Source: Gandjariella thermophila (lineage in GTDB: Bacteria; Actinomycetota; Actinomycetes; Mycobacteriales; Pseudonocardiaceae). From it: a DNA stretch of 64,000 bases. Positions within the stretch are counted from its first letter, which is position 1. Each line of letters opens with the position of its first letter. The stretch covers positions 152,571-216,570 of the forward strand of contig NZ_BJFL01000007.1 in assembly GCF_005405885.1 (NCBI RefSeq), read 5' to 3'. A program made the translations under genes and the position numbers. Shown piece after piece: positions 36,352-46,598 of the stretch. The notes beneath the pieces are model-generated. The model did not search any database and had not been told where the DNA came from. It saw only the letters and a list, made by a program, of their open reading frames with translations.

Positions 36352-37824
36352 TTGCCTCGTCGCCATCGCGCGTCGCACCGGAGACGCCCGCCCGAGCGGC
36401 CGCTCCGGCTGACCCCGATCGTCGCCGGCTTACCCCTGCTACTGGTCGGCACCGCGGTCACCGGCATGGTCCTGCACGGCCAGCCGATCCCCGTGATCAC
36501 CGTGGCCGACGCCGCCCAGCGCCAGGCCAACCCGAACTGCACGCTGATCGTGCCCGCCGACCCGTTGAGCGCCGCGGGCCTCGCCACCCCGTACGAACTG
36601 GTCGCCACCGACCCGCGGAAGGGTCCGTGCCGGGAGGTGAACCCCAACCAGACGGCCTTCGTGGAGGCCACCATCGTCGACCCGGCCACCGGGGCGCTGT
36701 CCGTGTACCACCCGCTGGTCGTCGACCGCGGCACCCGGCCGGCGGCCGACCCGATCGTCCCGCGGCTGCCGCAGGGCGCCGTGGTGGGCCTGTGGTTCGG
36801 GTTCAACGGGGACACGCTGACGCTGAGGGACACCCGCACCCGGCAGGGCGACAGCAGCCTCCAGCAGGGTCAGTGCGTGAACGGGCTGGACGGCTCACCG
36901 TTCGGGCAGTTCGCGTACTGCAACGCGCCGGCCTTCTTCGCCGCCGCCAACGGCGCGATCGCGGCCGGCAAGCTGAAGATCCCCGCGCTGGGCAAGGCCA
37001 CGGACGGCCAGCCCTGCCCGACCACCCGCGACTTCACCCTGGTCGACCAGGACCAGAGCGACAACGTGACCACCAGCTACCTGGTCGGGCCGGACCGGAG
37101 AACGGCGCAGAACACCACGGCCAACGCGCAGCGCTTCGGCACCAAGCGGACCCTGGTCAACGGCAGCGACAACCTGCTGCTGGACGCCTTCGTCGACCCC
37201 GCGCTCGGCTGCACCCCGTTCACCGCCCCGGACATCGGCAACGGTGGCCAGCCGTCCACCTCGCTCGCTCTGGACGAGTTGCAGGCGGCGGCGGACCAGG
37301 CGGCGCCGGTGGCGCTGGTGCCGCCGAACGACCCGATGGCACAGGTGGACGGGAAAACCAATCCAACCAAAGAGGATTTCTACCGGGCGGGAGTGGACCA
37401 GCCACCCCTGAGCCCCGCCGAGGAGGAGGGAGCGGCGGCCGGCGGCGCGAACGGCGTGCGCGGCGCCGCGCGGGCCTACTGCCAGAACCTCGTGGACCGC
37501 GGACCGCAGCGGTTGCAACTCGATCACGACCTGACCGTCCGCTCACCGTCGCCTGACAAGGCCGCGGCGAACAACCTGTTCACCTTCCTCGCGCAGCGGC
37601 TGATGACCTCGTTCACCGAGCTGGGATGCGGCGATCTGCTCGGAACACGGAACCCGGTGCAGGTCAAGACCGATCGCAACGGGGTGGCCGTCGATGCGAC
37701 CATCACCGCTCCGGCACCGGCTCCGCTACCGGTGCCCGCCTCGGGTGCGCCGCCGGTCGACCCGAAGACCGTGCCGGACGCGGACAACGCGCGCGCCAAC
37801 GAGGGCGACCCGACGACCTGGTAG
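36352..37824 (+). CDS. Secreted/membrane-anchored protein of unknown function
   Basis: A 490-residue protein. The basic N-terminus (HRRRPPERPLRL) and a hydrophobic segment (IVAGLPLLLVGTAVTGMVL) suggest export with an uncleaved anchor or signal peptide. The exported part carries several paired cysteines (NPNCTLIV, GPCREV, GQCVNG, AYCNAP, QPCPTT, LGCTPF, AYCQNL, LGCGDL), consistent with disulphides, and a proline-rich tail. I recognise no enzyme family. The start is TTG at 36352 with AAGGAGAGGAG upstream. Confidence 0.65.
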   Translation: MPRRHRASHRRRPPERPLRLTPIVAGLPLLLVGTAVTGMVLHGQPIPVITVADAAQRQANPNCTLIVPADPLSAAGLATPYELVATDPRKGPCREVNPNQTAFVEATIVDPATGALSVYHPLVVDRGTRPAADPIVPRLPQGAVVGLWFGFNGDTLTLRDTRTRQGDSSLQQGQCVNGLDGSPFGQFAYCNAPAFFAAANGAIAAGKLKIPALGKATDGQPCPTTRDFTLVDQDQSDNVTTSYLVGPDRRTAQNTTANAQRFGTKRTLVNGSDNLLLDAFVDPALGCTPFTAPDIGNGGQPSTSLALDELQAAADQAAPVALVPPNDPMAQVDGKTNPTKEDFYRAGVDQPPLSPAEEEGAAAGGANGVRGAARAYCQNLVDRGPQRLQLDHDLTVRSPSPDKAAANNLFTFLAQRLMTSFTELGCGDLLGTRNPVQVKTDRNGVAVDATITAPAPAPLPVPASGAPPVDPKTVPDADNARANEGDPTTW

Positions 37825-37840
37825 CGATCCGCAGACCCCC

Positions 37841-37878
37841 GTGCCGGACCGGTCCTCCGCGCCGGACCGGTCCGGCAC
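37841..37878. terminator. Bidirectional terminator
   Basis: A perfect 15-bp stem (37841-37855 with 37864-37878, 8-nt loop) lies between two convergent genes. Confidence 0.75.
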
Positions 37879-37929
37879 GGGCCCCGGACCGCGCGCCGCA
37901 CCGCCGCCGACCGCACCAGGGCGGACTCC

Positions 37930-38736
37930 CTAGACCCGGCGACCCACCACGCCGTAGGCCCCGCTGCGCTCGGGATGCTCCGCCACGTCCTCGGCCGAGT
38001 CGGGATGCCACAGCGGCAGGTACACCACGCCCGGGTCGACCATGTCGAAGCCGTCGAGCAGGTCGGTGACCTGCTGCCGGGTCCTGGTGACCACCTGGAT
38101 CGACCCGCGCCGGTACAGCGCCTTCACCCGGCCCTCCGGGTCCAGACCGGCGTCGTCGGTCGCGTGCGAGAGGACCAGGTAACTGCCGGGGGCGAGGGCC
38201 TCGCGGTACGCGGCGATCGCCGCGGCCGGGCGGTCGCAGTCCGGCACGAAGGGCAGCACCGCGACCATGAGCAGGCCGATCGGCGCGTCGAAGTCCAGTA
38301 AGGCGGTCACCCCGGGATCGGCCAGCAGCCGGACCGGATCGCGCAGGTCGGCATGCACGACGGCGGTGTTCGGCTGCTCGGTGAGCAGGGCCCGGCTGTG
38401 CGCCACGGCGACCGGGTCGTTGTCCACGTACACCACGCGGGCATGCGGGTCGACGCGCTGCGCGATCTCGTGCACGTTGCCGACGGTCGGGATGCCGGAG
38501 CCGATGTCCAGGAACTGCCGCACGCCGCGGTCCATCAGGAACCGCACGGACCGGCGCAGGAACGCCCGGTTGGCCTGGGTCATCCTGGGCAGCTCCGGCA
38601 GCTCGCGGATGACCTGCTCGGCCAGCTCCCGGTCCACCGCGAAGTTGTGCGCTCCGCCGAGGTAGTAGTCGTAGACCCGGGCGGCGCTGGGCCGGGTCAG
38701 GTCGACCGAGCTGGGCACCCAGTGCGGGTGTTCCAC
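37930..38736 (-). CDS. DUF574 family SAM-dependent methyltransferase
   Basis: A 268-residue protein of the actinomycete DUF574 (Methyltransf_19) family. It has ARVYDYYLGGAHNFAVDREL at the N-terminus, the SAM-binding FLDIGSGIPTVGNVHEIA and VVYVDNDPVAVAHSRALL. Streptomycetes carry many paralogues; their substrates are unknown. The GTG at 38736 is chosen because GGAGG lies 8 bases upstream. Confidence 0.85.
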   Translation of the reverse strand: MEHPHWVPSSVDLTRPSAARVYDYYLGGAHNFAVDRELAEQVIRELPELPRMTQANRAFLRRSVRFLMDRGVRQFLDIGSGIPTVGNVHEIAQRVDPHARVVYVDNDPVAVAHSRALLTEQPNTAVVHADLRDPVRLLADPGVTALLDFDAPIGLLMVAVLPFVPDCDRPAAAIAAYREALAPGSYLVLSHATDDAGLDPEGRVKALYRRGSIQVVTRTRQQVTDLLDGFDMVDPGVVYLPLWHPDSAEDVAEHPERSGAYGVVGRRV

Positions 38737-39130
38737 CAGGGGCACCTCCGGGCCTCGCCGCGGTTGGCCGAGCAGCAGTGCCCGGAGCATACGGCCGCCG
38801 CGGCCCGATCCGGGTGCGCCTCGCCGGCCGTGGCCACCGGCTCCCGCGCCCGGCCGGGTGGCGGCCGTCCGGTCGACCGGCGTCCCGGCGTCTACCGAGA
38901 GTGGGCATGGTCGGACCCGCGAACGGGCGCCACACGGTCAGGGGAACAATGAAGGCGGTTCATTCGGGCGCCTGCACGCGCAACGTGCATACCGCCAGTC
39001 GCGTCCTACCCCATGCAGAACCAATGCGGGCTCCTGCGGCACGCCTGGGTTCGCTCGGCACGCGGCACGGCGCGAGCACGACAAGCACGGCAATTCCGAC
39101 AGAACAGATATAAGGGGCATAAGAGGACAG
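38737..39130. other. Divergent promoter region of the methyltransferase and L,D-transpeptidase genes
   Basis: No gene is supported in these 394 bases. TATAAG at 39109-39114 in an AT-richer patch 17-22 bases upstream of the transpeptidase ATG may be a -10 box with a short leader. GAGGA at about 39123 serves that gene. Confidence 0.45.
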
Positions 39131-40345
39131 ATGGGCAGCGGAACGACGACGTGGCGCGAGGGAATCACGAGCCGTCCGGGGGTGGTCGCACTGGCCCTGC
39201 TCGCGCTCGTGCTCGCCGGGTGTTCGGGGGGCGCGGAGGGCGCTCCAGGCAACCGACCGGGGGCCACGTCGACCCCCGCTCCACCCGAGGTGACGGTGAG
39301 CATCACGCCGACCGCGGGCGAGCAGGCCAATCCGAAGACGCCGATCGTGGTCAAGGCCGCGAAGGGCACGCTGCAGGCGGTCAGCGTCACCAACACCGCC
39401 AGGCACACCCAGGTCAAGGGCAGCCTGTCGGCGGACAAGACGACCTGGACGTCCAGCGAGGCCCTCGGCTACGCCAGCGACTACCAGGTGGAGGCGGACG
39501 GCGTCGACGCCGCGGGCAGGACGGTGCATCAGAGCCAGACGGTGCACACCGTCAAGCCGGCCGCCCAGGCCTTCGCCTCGGTGATCCCCGCGCCGAACCA
39601 GACCGACGTCGGCGTCGGCCAGGTCCTCGTGGTCCAGTTCGACCGGGACATCACCGACAAGGCTGCCGCCGAGAAGGCGCTCCAGGTGACCTCCAGCCCG
39701 GCGCAGGAGGGTTCCTGGTACTGGATCTCCAAGCGGATCGTCCACTACCGGCCGAAGCAGTACTGGCAGCCGGGCACGACGATCACCCTGAACGCCAACA
39801 TCTACGGGGTGAACCTCGGCGGCGGGGTGTACGGGCAGAGCGACCGGACGATCACCTACAAGGTGCACGACTCGTGGATCGCCAAGGCCGACGGCAACAC
39901 CGAGCAGATGCAGATCTTCCACAACGGCCAGCTGGTCAACACGATGCCGATCAGCATGGGCAAGGACGCCACGCCCACCCACGTCGGCCCGCACGTGGTG
40001 TCCGAGAAGCACGACCAGTACGTGATGGACTCCTGCACCTACGGGGTGTGCCAGGGGCAGCCGGGGTGGTACCGGTCCACCGAGCTGTGGGCGGTGCGGA
40101 TCTCCAACGACGGTGAGTTCGTGCACGAGAACCCGGCGAGCGTGAACGCGCAGGGCAACTCGAACGTGTCGCACGGCTGCATCAACCTCAACGACGCCAA
40201 CGCGCACTGGTTCTTCGACCACTTCGGCATGGGCGACGTGGTGGAGGTGACCAACTCCGGCGGCCCGCCGCTGCCGGTGTGGGACGCCTACGGCGACTGG
40301 GAGCTGCCCTGGGACCAGTGGCAGAAGGGCAGCGCGCTGCACTGA
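39131..40345 (+). CDS. L,D-transpeptidase lipoprotein (LdtMt2-like)
   Basis: A 404-residue cell-wall enzyme that makes 3-3 cross-links in peptidoglycan. The signal peptide ends in the lipobox LVLAGC (C31), so it is anchored in the outer face of the membrane. Two Ig-like domains (about 60-250) precede the YkuD catalytic domain, whose SHGCINL motif provides the nucleophile C350. This is the domain order of mycobacterial LdtMt2. ATG at 39131. Confidence 0.93.
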   Translation: MGSGTTTWREGITSRPGVVALALLALVLAGCSGGAEGAPGNRPGATSTPAPPEVTVSITPTAGEQANPKTPIVVKAAKGTLQAVSVTNTARHTQVKGSLSADKTTWTSSEALGYASDYQVEADGVDAAGRTVHQSQTVHTVKPAAQAFASVIPAPNQTDVGVGQVLVVQFDRDITDKAAAEKALQVTSSPAQEGSWYWISKRIVHYRPKQYWQPGTTITLNANIYGVNLGGGVYGQSDRTITYKVHDSWIAKADGNTEQMQIFHNGQLVNTMPISMGKDATPTHVGPHVVSEKHDQYVMDSCTYGVCQGQPGWYRSTELWAVRISNDGEFVHENPASVNAQGNSNVSHGCINLNDANAHWFFDHFGMGDVVEVTNSGGPPLPVWDAYGDWELPWDQWQKGSALH

Positions 40346-40368
40346 GCCGCCCGCTCCCGTGATTGCCG

Positions 40369-40408
40369 CGCGGTCCGCACCCGAACGAACCTCCGGGTGC
40401 GGGCCGCG
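40369..40408 (+). terminator. Hairpin terminator after the L,D-transpeptidase gene
   Basis: A 15-bp stem with one G-T mismatch (40369-40383 with 40394-40408) begins 24 bases after the stop codon. Confidence 0.65.
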
Positions 40409-40583
40409 TTCGCTTCTCGGCGCGGCAGGGACACGCCCCGGCACACCCGACCACGTCCCCGAGTCGATCTTGGCGGGGACTAGGCTGGGAGTCCGATCCG
40501 GTGGCTCGATCCGGTGCCGCGTCCGCCCGCGACCACCGCCATCCCGAGCTTGTCCGTCCGCAGCCGTGGGGAGGTTACGTCTG

Positions 40584-43500
40584 GTGGCTGGCGCCTCGTT
40601 CGTTCACCTGCACGTGCACACCGAGTACTCGATGCTCGACGGCGCGGCGAAGGTGGCCCCGCTGTTCGCCGAGGCGGCCCGGCTAGGCATGCCCGCGGTG
40701 GGTATGACCGACCACGGCAACATGTACGGCGCGGCCGAGTTCTACCAGCAGGCGAAGAAGAGCGGCATCAAACCGATCATCGGCATCGAGGCGTACGTGG
40801 CGCCGGCCAGCCGATTCCACAAGAAGCCGGTGTTCTGGGGGAACGACAAGCAGCGCGGCGTGGACGAGTTCGGCGAGGGCGGCGACGTCTCCGGCGGCGG
40901 CGCCTACACGCACATGACCATGCTCGCCCGCAACACCACCGGCCTGCGCAACCTGTTCAAGCTGTCCTCGCTGGCCAGCTTCGAGGGTCAGTACCGCAAG
41001 CCGAGGATGGACAAGGAGTTGATCGCCGAGCACGCCGAGGGGATCATCGCCACCACCGGCTGCCCGTCCGGCGAGGTGCAGACCCGGCTGCGGCTGGGTC
41101 AGCGGGACGAGGCGCTCAAGGCGGCCGCCGATTACCGGGACATCTTCGGGCCGGAGAACTTCTTCCTGGAACTGATGGACCACGGGCTGTCCATCGAGCG
41201 GTCGGTGCGCGAGGGCCTGCTGGACATCGCCCGCAAGCTGGACCTCAACCCGCTGGCCACGAACGACTCGCACTACGTCACCAAGGACCAGGCCGAATCG
41301 CACGCCGCGCTGCTGTGCGTGCAGTCCGGAAAGACCCTGGACGACCCGAACCGGTTCAAGTTCGACGGCGACGGCTACTACCTGAAGTCCGCCGAGGAGA
41401 TGCGCGAGTATTGGGACTCCGAGGTACCCGGCGCGGCTGACAACACCCTGCTGGTGGCCGAGCGGATCGAGTCCTATGACGAGATGTTCGCCTACCGGGA
41501 CCGGATGCCCAGGGTCCCGGTTCCACCTGGGAAGACCGAGGCGGACCTGCTGCGCGAAGAGGTTGAGCAGTACTTGCCGACGCGGTTTCCCAATGGCATC
41601 ACCCAGGAATACCGCGACCGGATCGAGTGGGAGCTGGAGGTCATCTGCGGCAAGGGGTACGCCTCGTACTTCCTGGTCGTTGGCGACCTGGTGCGGTGGG
41701 CGAAGTCACAGGGCATTCGCGTCGGCCCCGGCCGAGGCAGTGCCACGGGTGCGCTCGTGTCCTACATCCTGCACATCATCAACCTCGACCCGATCGAGCA
41801 TTCGCTGATCTTCGAGCGGTTCCTGAACCCAGAGCGTGACTCGCCGCCGGACATCGACCTCGACTTCGACGACCGCCGCCGCGACGAAGTAGCCGCGTAC
41901 GTGCGCGACAAGTACGGCGCGGAGAACTTTGCCCAGGTCATCACCTTCGGCACGATCAAGACCAAAGCGGCGATCAAGGACTCTGCCCGGGTGCACTTCG
42001 GCCAGCCTGGTTACTCCATCGCCGATCGGATCACCAAGGCCCTGCCGCCGCCGGTGGCGGCGAAGGACATTCCCCTGTCAGGGATCGTGGACCCCGAGCA
42101 CCCGCGCTACTCCGAGGCCGCCGAAGTTCGTTCCCTGATCGAGACGGACAATGACGTCAAGAGGATCTTCGAGACGGCTCGTGGCCTGGAAGGGCTGATC
42201 CGCAACGCCGGAGTGCACGCCTGCGCGCACATCCTCAGCTCTGAACCGCTTCTCGACGTCCTGCCGCTGTGGATGCGCCCCGACGACGGGGCGGTCATCA
42301 CCGGCTGGGACTACGAGCCGTGCGAGTCCATCGGGCTGCTCAAGATGGACCTGCTGGGCCTGTCCACGCTCACGATCATTGACGACACGATCCGTGCGGT
42401 GAAGGCCAACCACGGCAGGGAGATCGACCTCGACACGCTCCGACTGGACGACAAGGCCACCTACGAGTTGCTGGCGCGCGGCGACACCCTGGGGGTGTTC
42501 CAGCTCGACGGCGGCGGGATGCGCACCCTGTTGAAGGCCATCGCACCAACACACTTCGGTGACGTGTCCGCCGCGCTCGCGCTGTACCGACCGGGGCCGA
42601 TGGCCGTCAACGCACACATGGACTACGCGGCCCGCTCGAACGGTCGCGCGCGCATCACCCCCATCCATCCCGAACTGCGCGACGCGCTCGATCCGATCCT
42701 TGGTGAGACCTACCACCTGCTGGTCTACCAGGAGCAGGTCATGGCCATCGCCCAGCAGCTCGCCGGCTACACCATGGGGCAGGCCGATCTGCTGCGTAAG
42801 GCGATGGGCAAGAAGAAGCCCGAGGTCATCGCCAAGGAGGAGGAGAAGTTCCTCGGCGGTATGCGGGAGAAGGGCTTCTCGGACGAGGCGGCGCGGACGC
42901 TCTGGGAGGTCATGCTGCCGTTCGCCGGATACGCCTTCAACAAGAGCCACACCGCCGGATACGCGCTCGTCTCCTACTGGACCGCCTACCTCAAGACGCA
43001 TTACCCGGCCGAGTTCATGGCCGCGCAGCTCACCAGCAACGCCGACAACAAGGACAAGTCGGCGGTGTACCTGGCGGAGTGCCGGCGCATGGGTGTGAAG
43101 GTGCTGCCGCCGGATGTGAACCAGTCCGCGGTGCACTTCTCCGCCGTGAACGGCAACATCCGTTTCGGGCTTGGCGCGGTCCGCAACGTCGGTACTGGCG
43201 TGGCAGAGTCGATCATCCGGACCCGGGAAAAGGCTGGTGCCTACACCAGCTTCGCCGACTTCCTCACCAAGGTGGACCCGTCGGTGTGTTCCAAGCGGGT
43301 AGTCGAATCGCTGATCAAGGCCGGTGCGTTCGACTCACTCGGCGTCACACGGAAAGCCCTGCTAGCCGTGTACGAGGAGGCCGTTGAAGCGGTCTCCGCG
43401 TTGAAACGGCAGCAGGCGATGGGCCAGTTCGACCTGTTCGGTAGCGGGGCCGATGCGGAGGAAGAGGGCACGTCCCCGCTGGCGCACCTGCGGTATGACC

Positions 43501-44150
43501 CCGAGGAGATGCCCCGCAAGCAACTCCTGGGCTATGAGCGGGAGATGCTGGGGCTCTATGTCTCCGCGCACCCACTCGACGGCGCTGAAAACGTCCTGCG
43601 TAAGCACGCGCCGCAACCGATCGCGACGCTCCTGGACGAGGCGCCCAAGGATGGCGAGGTGGTCATCTCTGGCATGATCTCCTCGGTCGAACGCCGGGTC
43701 AACAAGAACGGCGAGCCGTGGGCCATCGTCATCGTGGAGGACCTAGACGCTTCGGTAGAAGTGCTGTTCTTCGCCAAGTCGTACATGGTGCTGCACGAGG
43801 ACCTTGTCCAGGACACGGCTGTCGCGGTCAAAGGCCGAGTCAACTGGCGCGACGACCGCATGTCGATCTTCGGGAGCGGAGTCATTCCGTTGGACATCAG
43901 CGAGGCGGCGTTGCAACAGGCTGACGATGCTCAGCCGTTCGTGCTGCGCGTCGAGCCAGAGCATGTCACGGAGGACAACGTGTCCGAACTGCGCTCGACA
44001 CTGGCCGCGCACCGCGGGGAGATACCCGTTCGTCTTGTACTGTCCGGCCGGCAGGATCAGATGTTTGCCCTGGACCAGTACCCCGTCACCGTCAGCTCTG
44101 CGTTGCTCGGCGAGCTGAAGTCCATCCGCGGGTTCACCGTCGCGAGCTGA
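40584..44150 (+). CDS. dnaE: DNA polymerase III alpha subunit, mosaic gene
   Basis: The replicative polymerase, 1188 residues, full length for actinobacterial DnaE1. The PHP domain begins [16 protein letters not shown]; the palm has [16 protein letters not shown] and the catalytic aspartates in [12 protein letters not shown] (about 423-427); an OB domain follows near the C-terminus. GTG at 40584 has GGGGAGG 9 bases upstream. Codon use changes abruptly near 41520 (codon 313): 2 of the 60 codons from 41220 end in A or T against 9 of the 60 from 41520, and the relaxed use continues to the stop. A remnant of another dnaE 3' end lies 270 bases downstream. The gene therefore looks like a recombinant that kept its reading frame. 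Confidence 0.95.
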   Translation: MAGASFVHLHVHTEYSMLDGAAKVAPLFAEAARLGMPAVGMTDHGNMYGAAEFYQQAKKSGIKPIIGIEAYVAPASRFHKKPVFWGNDKQRGVDEFGEGGDVSGGGAYTHMTMLARNTTGLRNLFKLSSLASFEGQYRKPRMDKELIAEHAEGIIATTGCPSGEVQTRLRLGQRDEALKAAADYRDIFGPENFFLELMDHGLSIERSVREGLLDIARKLDLNPLATNDSHYVTKDQAESHAALLCVQSGKTLDDPNRFKFDGDGYYLKSAEEMREYWDSEVPGAADNTLLVAERIESYDEMFAYRDRMPRVPVPPGKTEADLLREEVEQYLPTRFPNGITQEYRDRIEWELEVICGKGYASYFLVVGDLVRWAKSQGIRVGPGRGSATGALVSYILHIINLDPIEHSLIFERFLNPERDSPPDIDLDFDDRRRDEVAAYVRDKYGAENFAQVITFGTIKTKAAIKDSARVHFGQPGYSIADRITKALPPPVAAKDIPLSGIVDPEHPRYSEAAEVRSLIETDNDVKRIFETARGLEGLIRNAGVHACAHILSSEPLLDVLPLWMRPDDGAVITGWDYEPCESIGLLKMDLLGLSTLTIIDDTIRAVKANHGREIDLDTLRLDDKATYELLARGDTLGVFQLDGGGMRTLLKAIAPTHFGDVSAALALYRPGPMAVNAHMDYAARSNGRARITPIHPELRDALDPILGETYHLLVYQEQVMAIAQQLAGYTMGQADLLRKAMGKKKPEVIAKEEEKFLGGMREKGFSDEAARTLWEVMLPFAGYAFNKSHTAGYALVSYWTAYLKTHYPAEFMAAQLTSNADNKDKSAVYLAECRRMGVKVLPPDVNQSAVHFSAVNGNIRFGLGAVRNVGTGVAESIIRTREKAGAYTSFADFLTKVDPSVCSKRVVESLIKAGAFDSLGVTRKALLAVYEEAVEAVSALKRQQAMGQFDLFGSGADAEEEGTSPLAHLRYDPEEMPRKQLLGYEREMLGLYVSAHPLDGAENVLRKHAPQPIATLLDEAPKDGEVVISGMISSVERRVNKNGEPWAIVIVEDLDASVEVLFFAKSYMVLHEDLVQDTAVAVKGRVNWRDDRMSIFGSGVIPLDISEAALQQADDAQPFVLRVEPEHVTEDNVSELRSTLAAHRGEIPVRLVLSGRQDQMFALDQYPVTVSSALLGELKSIRGFTVAS

Positions 44151-44418
44151 TCAGGGAGGCGGCCATCGTGGACCTGGCCGTGACCACTGGCGACGTGGCG
44201 CCACCGGTGCGATACACCAGCCCTGCTGGCTGTTCGGGTTCCCTGCCGGATGACACTCGCCACCGAGCCGTCGGCCTTACGGTCGATCTCCGCGATGTGG
44301 TCGAGAAACCGTCCGAACCACTTGTCGCAGAACTCCCGGTAGAACCGGGTGTCAAGGATGATCGTGTGGACGGCGATATCCACCAGGTACCCGCAACCAA
44401 TCTCCAGAGAGGCCATTA
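44151..44418. other. Foreign segment between new and old dnaE ends
   Basis: These 268 bases separate the dnaE stop from the old dnaE tail and share its relaxed codon style. On the minus strand an open frame (44057-44416) begins MASLEIGCGYLVDIAVHTII and continues LDTRFYREFCDKWFGRFLDH, which reads like real protein for about 60 residues and then becomes unconvincing as it runs antisense into dnaE. It may be the truncated flank of the donor locus. I cannot name it. Confidence 0.4.
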
Positions 44419-44541
44419 CACCTGAAGGTGTGCTACCAGCAGCGGTCCACTCTGCTCGCGGTGGACGACTACCCGGTCAGGGTGTCCCCGTCGTCGATGG
44501 GTGAGCTCAAGTCACTGTCCGGGATCGCCGTCGGTAGCTAG
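44419..44541 (+). pseudogene. dnaE: Remnant of the resident dnaE 3' end
   Basis: A 41-codon open stretch ends in a stop at 44539. Its last 25 residues, DDYPVRVSPSSMGELKSLSG plus IAVGS, match the end of the intact DnaE ([20 protein letters not shown] plus FTVAS) at 14 positions. It has no start and no promoter of its own. It keeps the high-GC codon style of the window and is followed by a terminator, as expected for the original end of dnaE after its body was replaced. Confidence 0.85.
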
Positions 44542-44551
44542 TTCCGGGTCT

Positions 44552-44585
44552 CGGGCCCGCGACCGCCAGTTCGGTCGCGGGCCCG
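44552..44585. terminator. Terminator after the dnaE remnant
   Basis: A perfect 14-bp stem (44552-44565 with 44572-44585, 6-nt loop) lies 10 bases after the remnant stop and before the convergent lsr2. It is probably the original dnaE terminator. Confidence 0.75.
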
Positions 44586-44626
44586 ACACCGTCCGGCGGA
44601 CGACCGCTGTGCCCCGCGCCGCCGGC

Positions 44627-44968
44627 TCAATGGGCCTTGTCGTACGCCTCGACGACCTCGGCCGGGATGCGGCCGCGCTCGGAAACGTTCATTCCCTGCT
44701 TGCGCGCCCACTCCCGAATGGCCTGGTTCCGCTCCCGGTCGCTGGCCGACGAACCCCGGCCGCCCCCGCGAGGGGCCGCGGACCGCTTCCGTCCACCGGC
44801 CCGCCGCGCCGCGGAAACGAACGGCTCCAGCGCTTCGCGCAACGCCCCGGCGTTCTTGTCGGACAGGTCAATCTGGTACTGCACGCCATCGAGGGCGAAC
44901 TCAACGGTCTGCTCCGCGGTCGACCCGTCCAGGTCGTCGACCAACTGCACCAGAACCTTCTGCGCCAT
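44627..44968 (-). CDS. lsr2: Lsr2 nucleoid-associated protein
   Basis: A 113-residue Lsr2 that bridges DNA and silences AT-rich, often foreign, genes. The N-terminal dimerisation domain begins [20 protein letters not shown]; the C-terminal DNA-binding domain has the AT-hook-like core [19 protein letters not shown] at 44968. It is convergent with dnaE. Confidence 0.95.
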   Translation of the reverse strand: MAQKVLVQLVDDLDGSTAEQTVEFALDGVQYQIDLSDKNAGALREALEPFVSAARRAGGRKRSAAPRGGGRGSSASDRERNQAIREWARKQGMNVSERGRIPAEVVEAYDKAH

Positions 44969-45573
44969 GAACTGCTCCCTCAGTGAATATCCGCGCCGTC
45001 GCTGCCCATTCAACCACGGCGGGATCTCCCCGAGATAATCACGTATCGGTTGCGCTCCGGTAGTGGCGCTGCCTGAGAAGTAACGGGAACCGGCCGGAAC
45101 ACCGGGCGCCCCGCGATGCGCAAAGGGAGTGTCGTCCGCCACGCCGGCCCGGCGCACTTCGCCCATCGGCACGGATGCCGCGGGGCTGGCCGTCGCTTCT
45201 GCCAGGTTCCATTCCGGAATACGTGCTCGAACAGCCCGCATGCTGCTCCGGCCGTGGTCGGCGACCGCTCGATCGGGTAAGGCTCCGTCACCACCCGCGC
45301 ACGGTGGCGTCCCGAGAGTGCTGGGCCGTCGGCGGCGGGTTGTGCCATTGCCGTGTCGATGCGTCTTCGGTGGGGAAGCCAGTCACCGGCGGGCGAACAG
45401 CAGGCCGTGTGGCCCTGTCCGGCCACCGGGTGGCACGGAATGGTGGCGGGAAGCGCGCCGACCGCCGGTGGCCCGCACCGGGGACCGGTGGCCAGGTGAC
45501 CGTCCGGCGTTCGCCCGCGGCCCGGACACGTGCTCGGGCGCGTGCAGAAACGAGAGCTGAGGGGGTAGCCGAC
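44969..45573. other. Intergenic region between lsr2 and a DUF4389 gene
   Basis: These 605 bases hold no gene I can support; long frames here are GC-driven and resemble no family. The lsr2 promoter must lie at the left end, where the sequence is less GC-rich (around 44990 and 45033-45050), and the DUF4389 promoter at the right. Confidence 0.5.
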
Positions 45574-46455
45574 GTGGAACCCACCGACTCCTATCCGGTC
45601 CGGGTCGAAGGACGTCTCGATCCGGGCCTGACCCGCTGGCTGTGGTTGGTGAAGTGGATACTCGTCATCCCGCACGTCATCGTGCTGGCGTTCCTGTGGG
45701 TGGCTTTCTTCGTGCTGACCGTCGTCGCGTTCTTCGCCATCCTGTTCACCGGGCGCTACCCGAGGCCCATATTCGACTTCAACGTCGGCGTGCTGCGCTG
45801 GCACTGGCGGGTTATCTACTACAGCTACAACGCGCTGGGTACCGACCGGTACCCGCCGTTCACCCTGGCCGACCGCGCCGACTATCCGGCCCGGTTGGAC
45901 GTCGCCTACCCGGAACGCCTCTCCCGCGGGCTGGTGCTGGTCAAGTGGTGGCTGCTGGCGATCCCGCACTATCTGATCATCGCGGCGTTCACCAGCGGCA
46001 CCACCTCCTACCTGTGGCCGTGGCACGGCGGCCCGCGCGGCTACGACTACGGGTACGGCCCGGACTACTGGTATGGCTACGGCTATGCCGGCGGTGACTG
46101 GGCCGGAGACGGCGGCTGGTCGTGGCCCGGTCTGCTCGGCACGATGGTGCTGATCGCGGCGGTGGCCCTGCTGTTCACCGGCCACTACCCGCGCGGCCTC
46201 CTCGGCTTCGTGCTCGGGCTGAACCGGTGGTGGCTGCGGGTCGCCGGGTACGCGGCGCTGATGACCGACGTCTACCCGCCGTTCCGGCTCGACCAGGGGG
46301 AGGCCGATCCCGCCGGCCCGGTCGGCGGGCCACCGCCGGGGACGACTCCCCCGCCCGGCGCCACGGCCCCCGGTGTGCCACCCCGGCAACCGGGTGAGCA
46401 GCCGCCGCCGGCGCCTCCACCGCCGGGCACGAGCGCCCCACCGGAAGAGCGCTGA
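45574..46455 (+). CDS. DUF4389 domain membrane protein
   Basis: A 293-residue membrane protein with two DUF4389-type halves: [20 protein letters not shown] with the following [20 protein letters not shown], and again [20 protein letters not shown] and [21 protein letters not shown] tyrosine/glycine-rich loop lies between the halves and the C-terminus is proline-rich. The function of the family is unknown. GTG at 45574. Confidence 0.8.
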   Translation: MEPTDSYPVRVEGRLDPGLTRWLWLVKWILVIPHVIVLAFLWVAFFVLTVVAFFAILFTGRYPRPIFDFNVGVLRWHWRVIYYSYNALGTDRYPPFTLADRADYPARLDVAYPERLSRGLVLVKWWLLAIPHYLIIAAFTSGTTSYLWPWHGGPRGYDYGYGPDYWYGYGYAGGDWAGDGGWSWPGLLGTMVLIAAVALLFTGHYPRGLLGFVLGLNRWWLRVAGYAALMTDVYPPFRLDQGEADPAGPVGGPPPGTTPPPGATAPGVPPRQPGEQPPPAPPPPGTSAPPEER

Positions 46456-46500
46456 GGCCGCTCGGGCGGCCGGCGCCACGGAACGTCGCGGCCTCGCCAG

Positions 46501-46538
46501 CCGGCACGGCCAGGGACCTTTGCCTCTGGCCGTGCCGG
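46501..46538 (+). terminator. Hairpin terminator
   Basis: A perfect 13-bp stem (46501-46513 with 46526-46538) lies 45 bases after the DUF4389 gene. Confidence 0.7.
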
Positions 46539-46598
46539 CGGCCCGCTGCTCGGATGCCAGGAACACGCGGGAGGCGACGCGCGGGGAGCGTTTCGTCC

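Noticed and set aside
33564..36839. A 1091-codon open frame antisense to the MFS and mtnA genes
   Set aside because: Low-complexity R/G/A/H-rich translation with no domain; a shadow of two clear genes.
40584..44150. An intein in dnaE
   Set aside because: Actinomycete dnaE can carry inteins, but the product has the normal length and no splicing motifs; the change in composition is in ordinary DnaE sequence.
44168..44425. A plus-strand open frame in the dnaE scar
   Set aside because: It has no ribosome site or recognisable sequence and runs into the old dnaE tail in a different frame.
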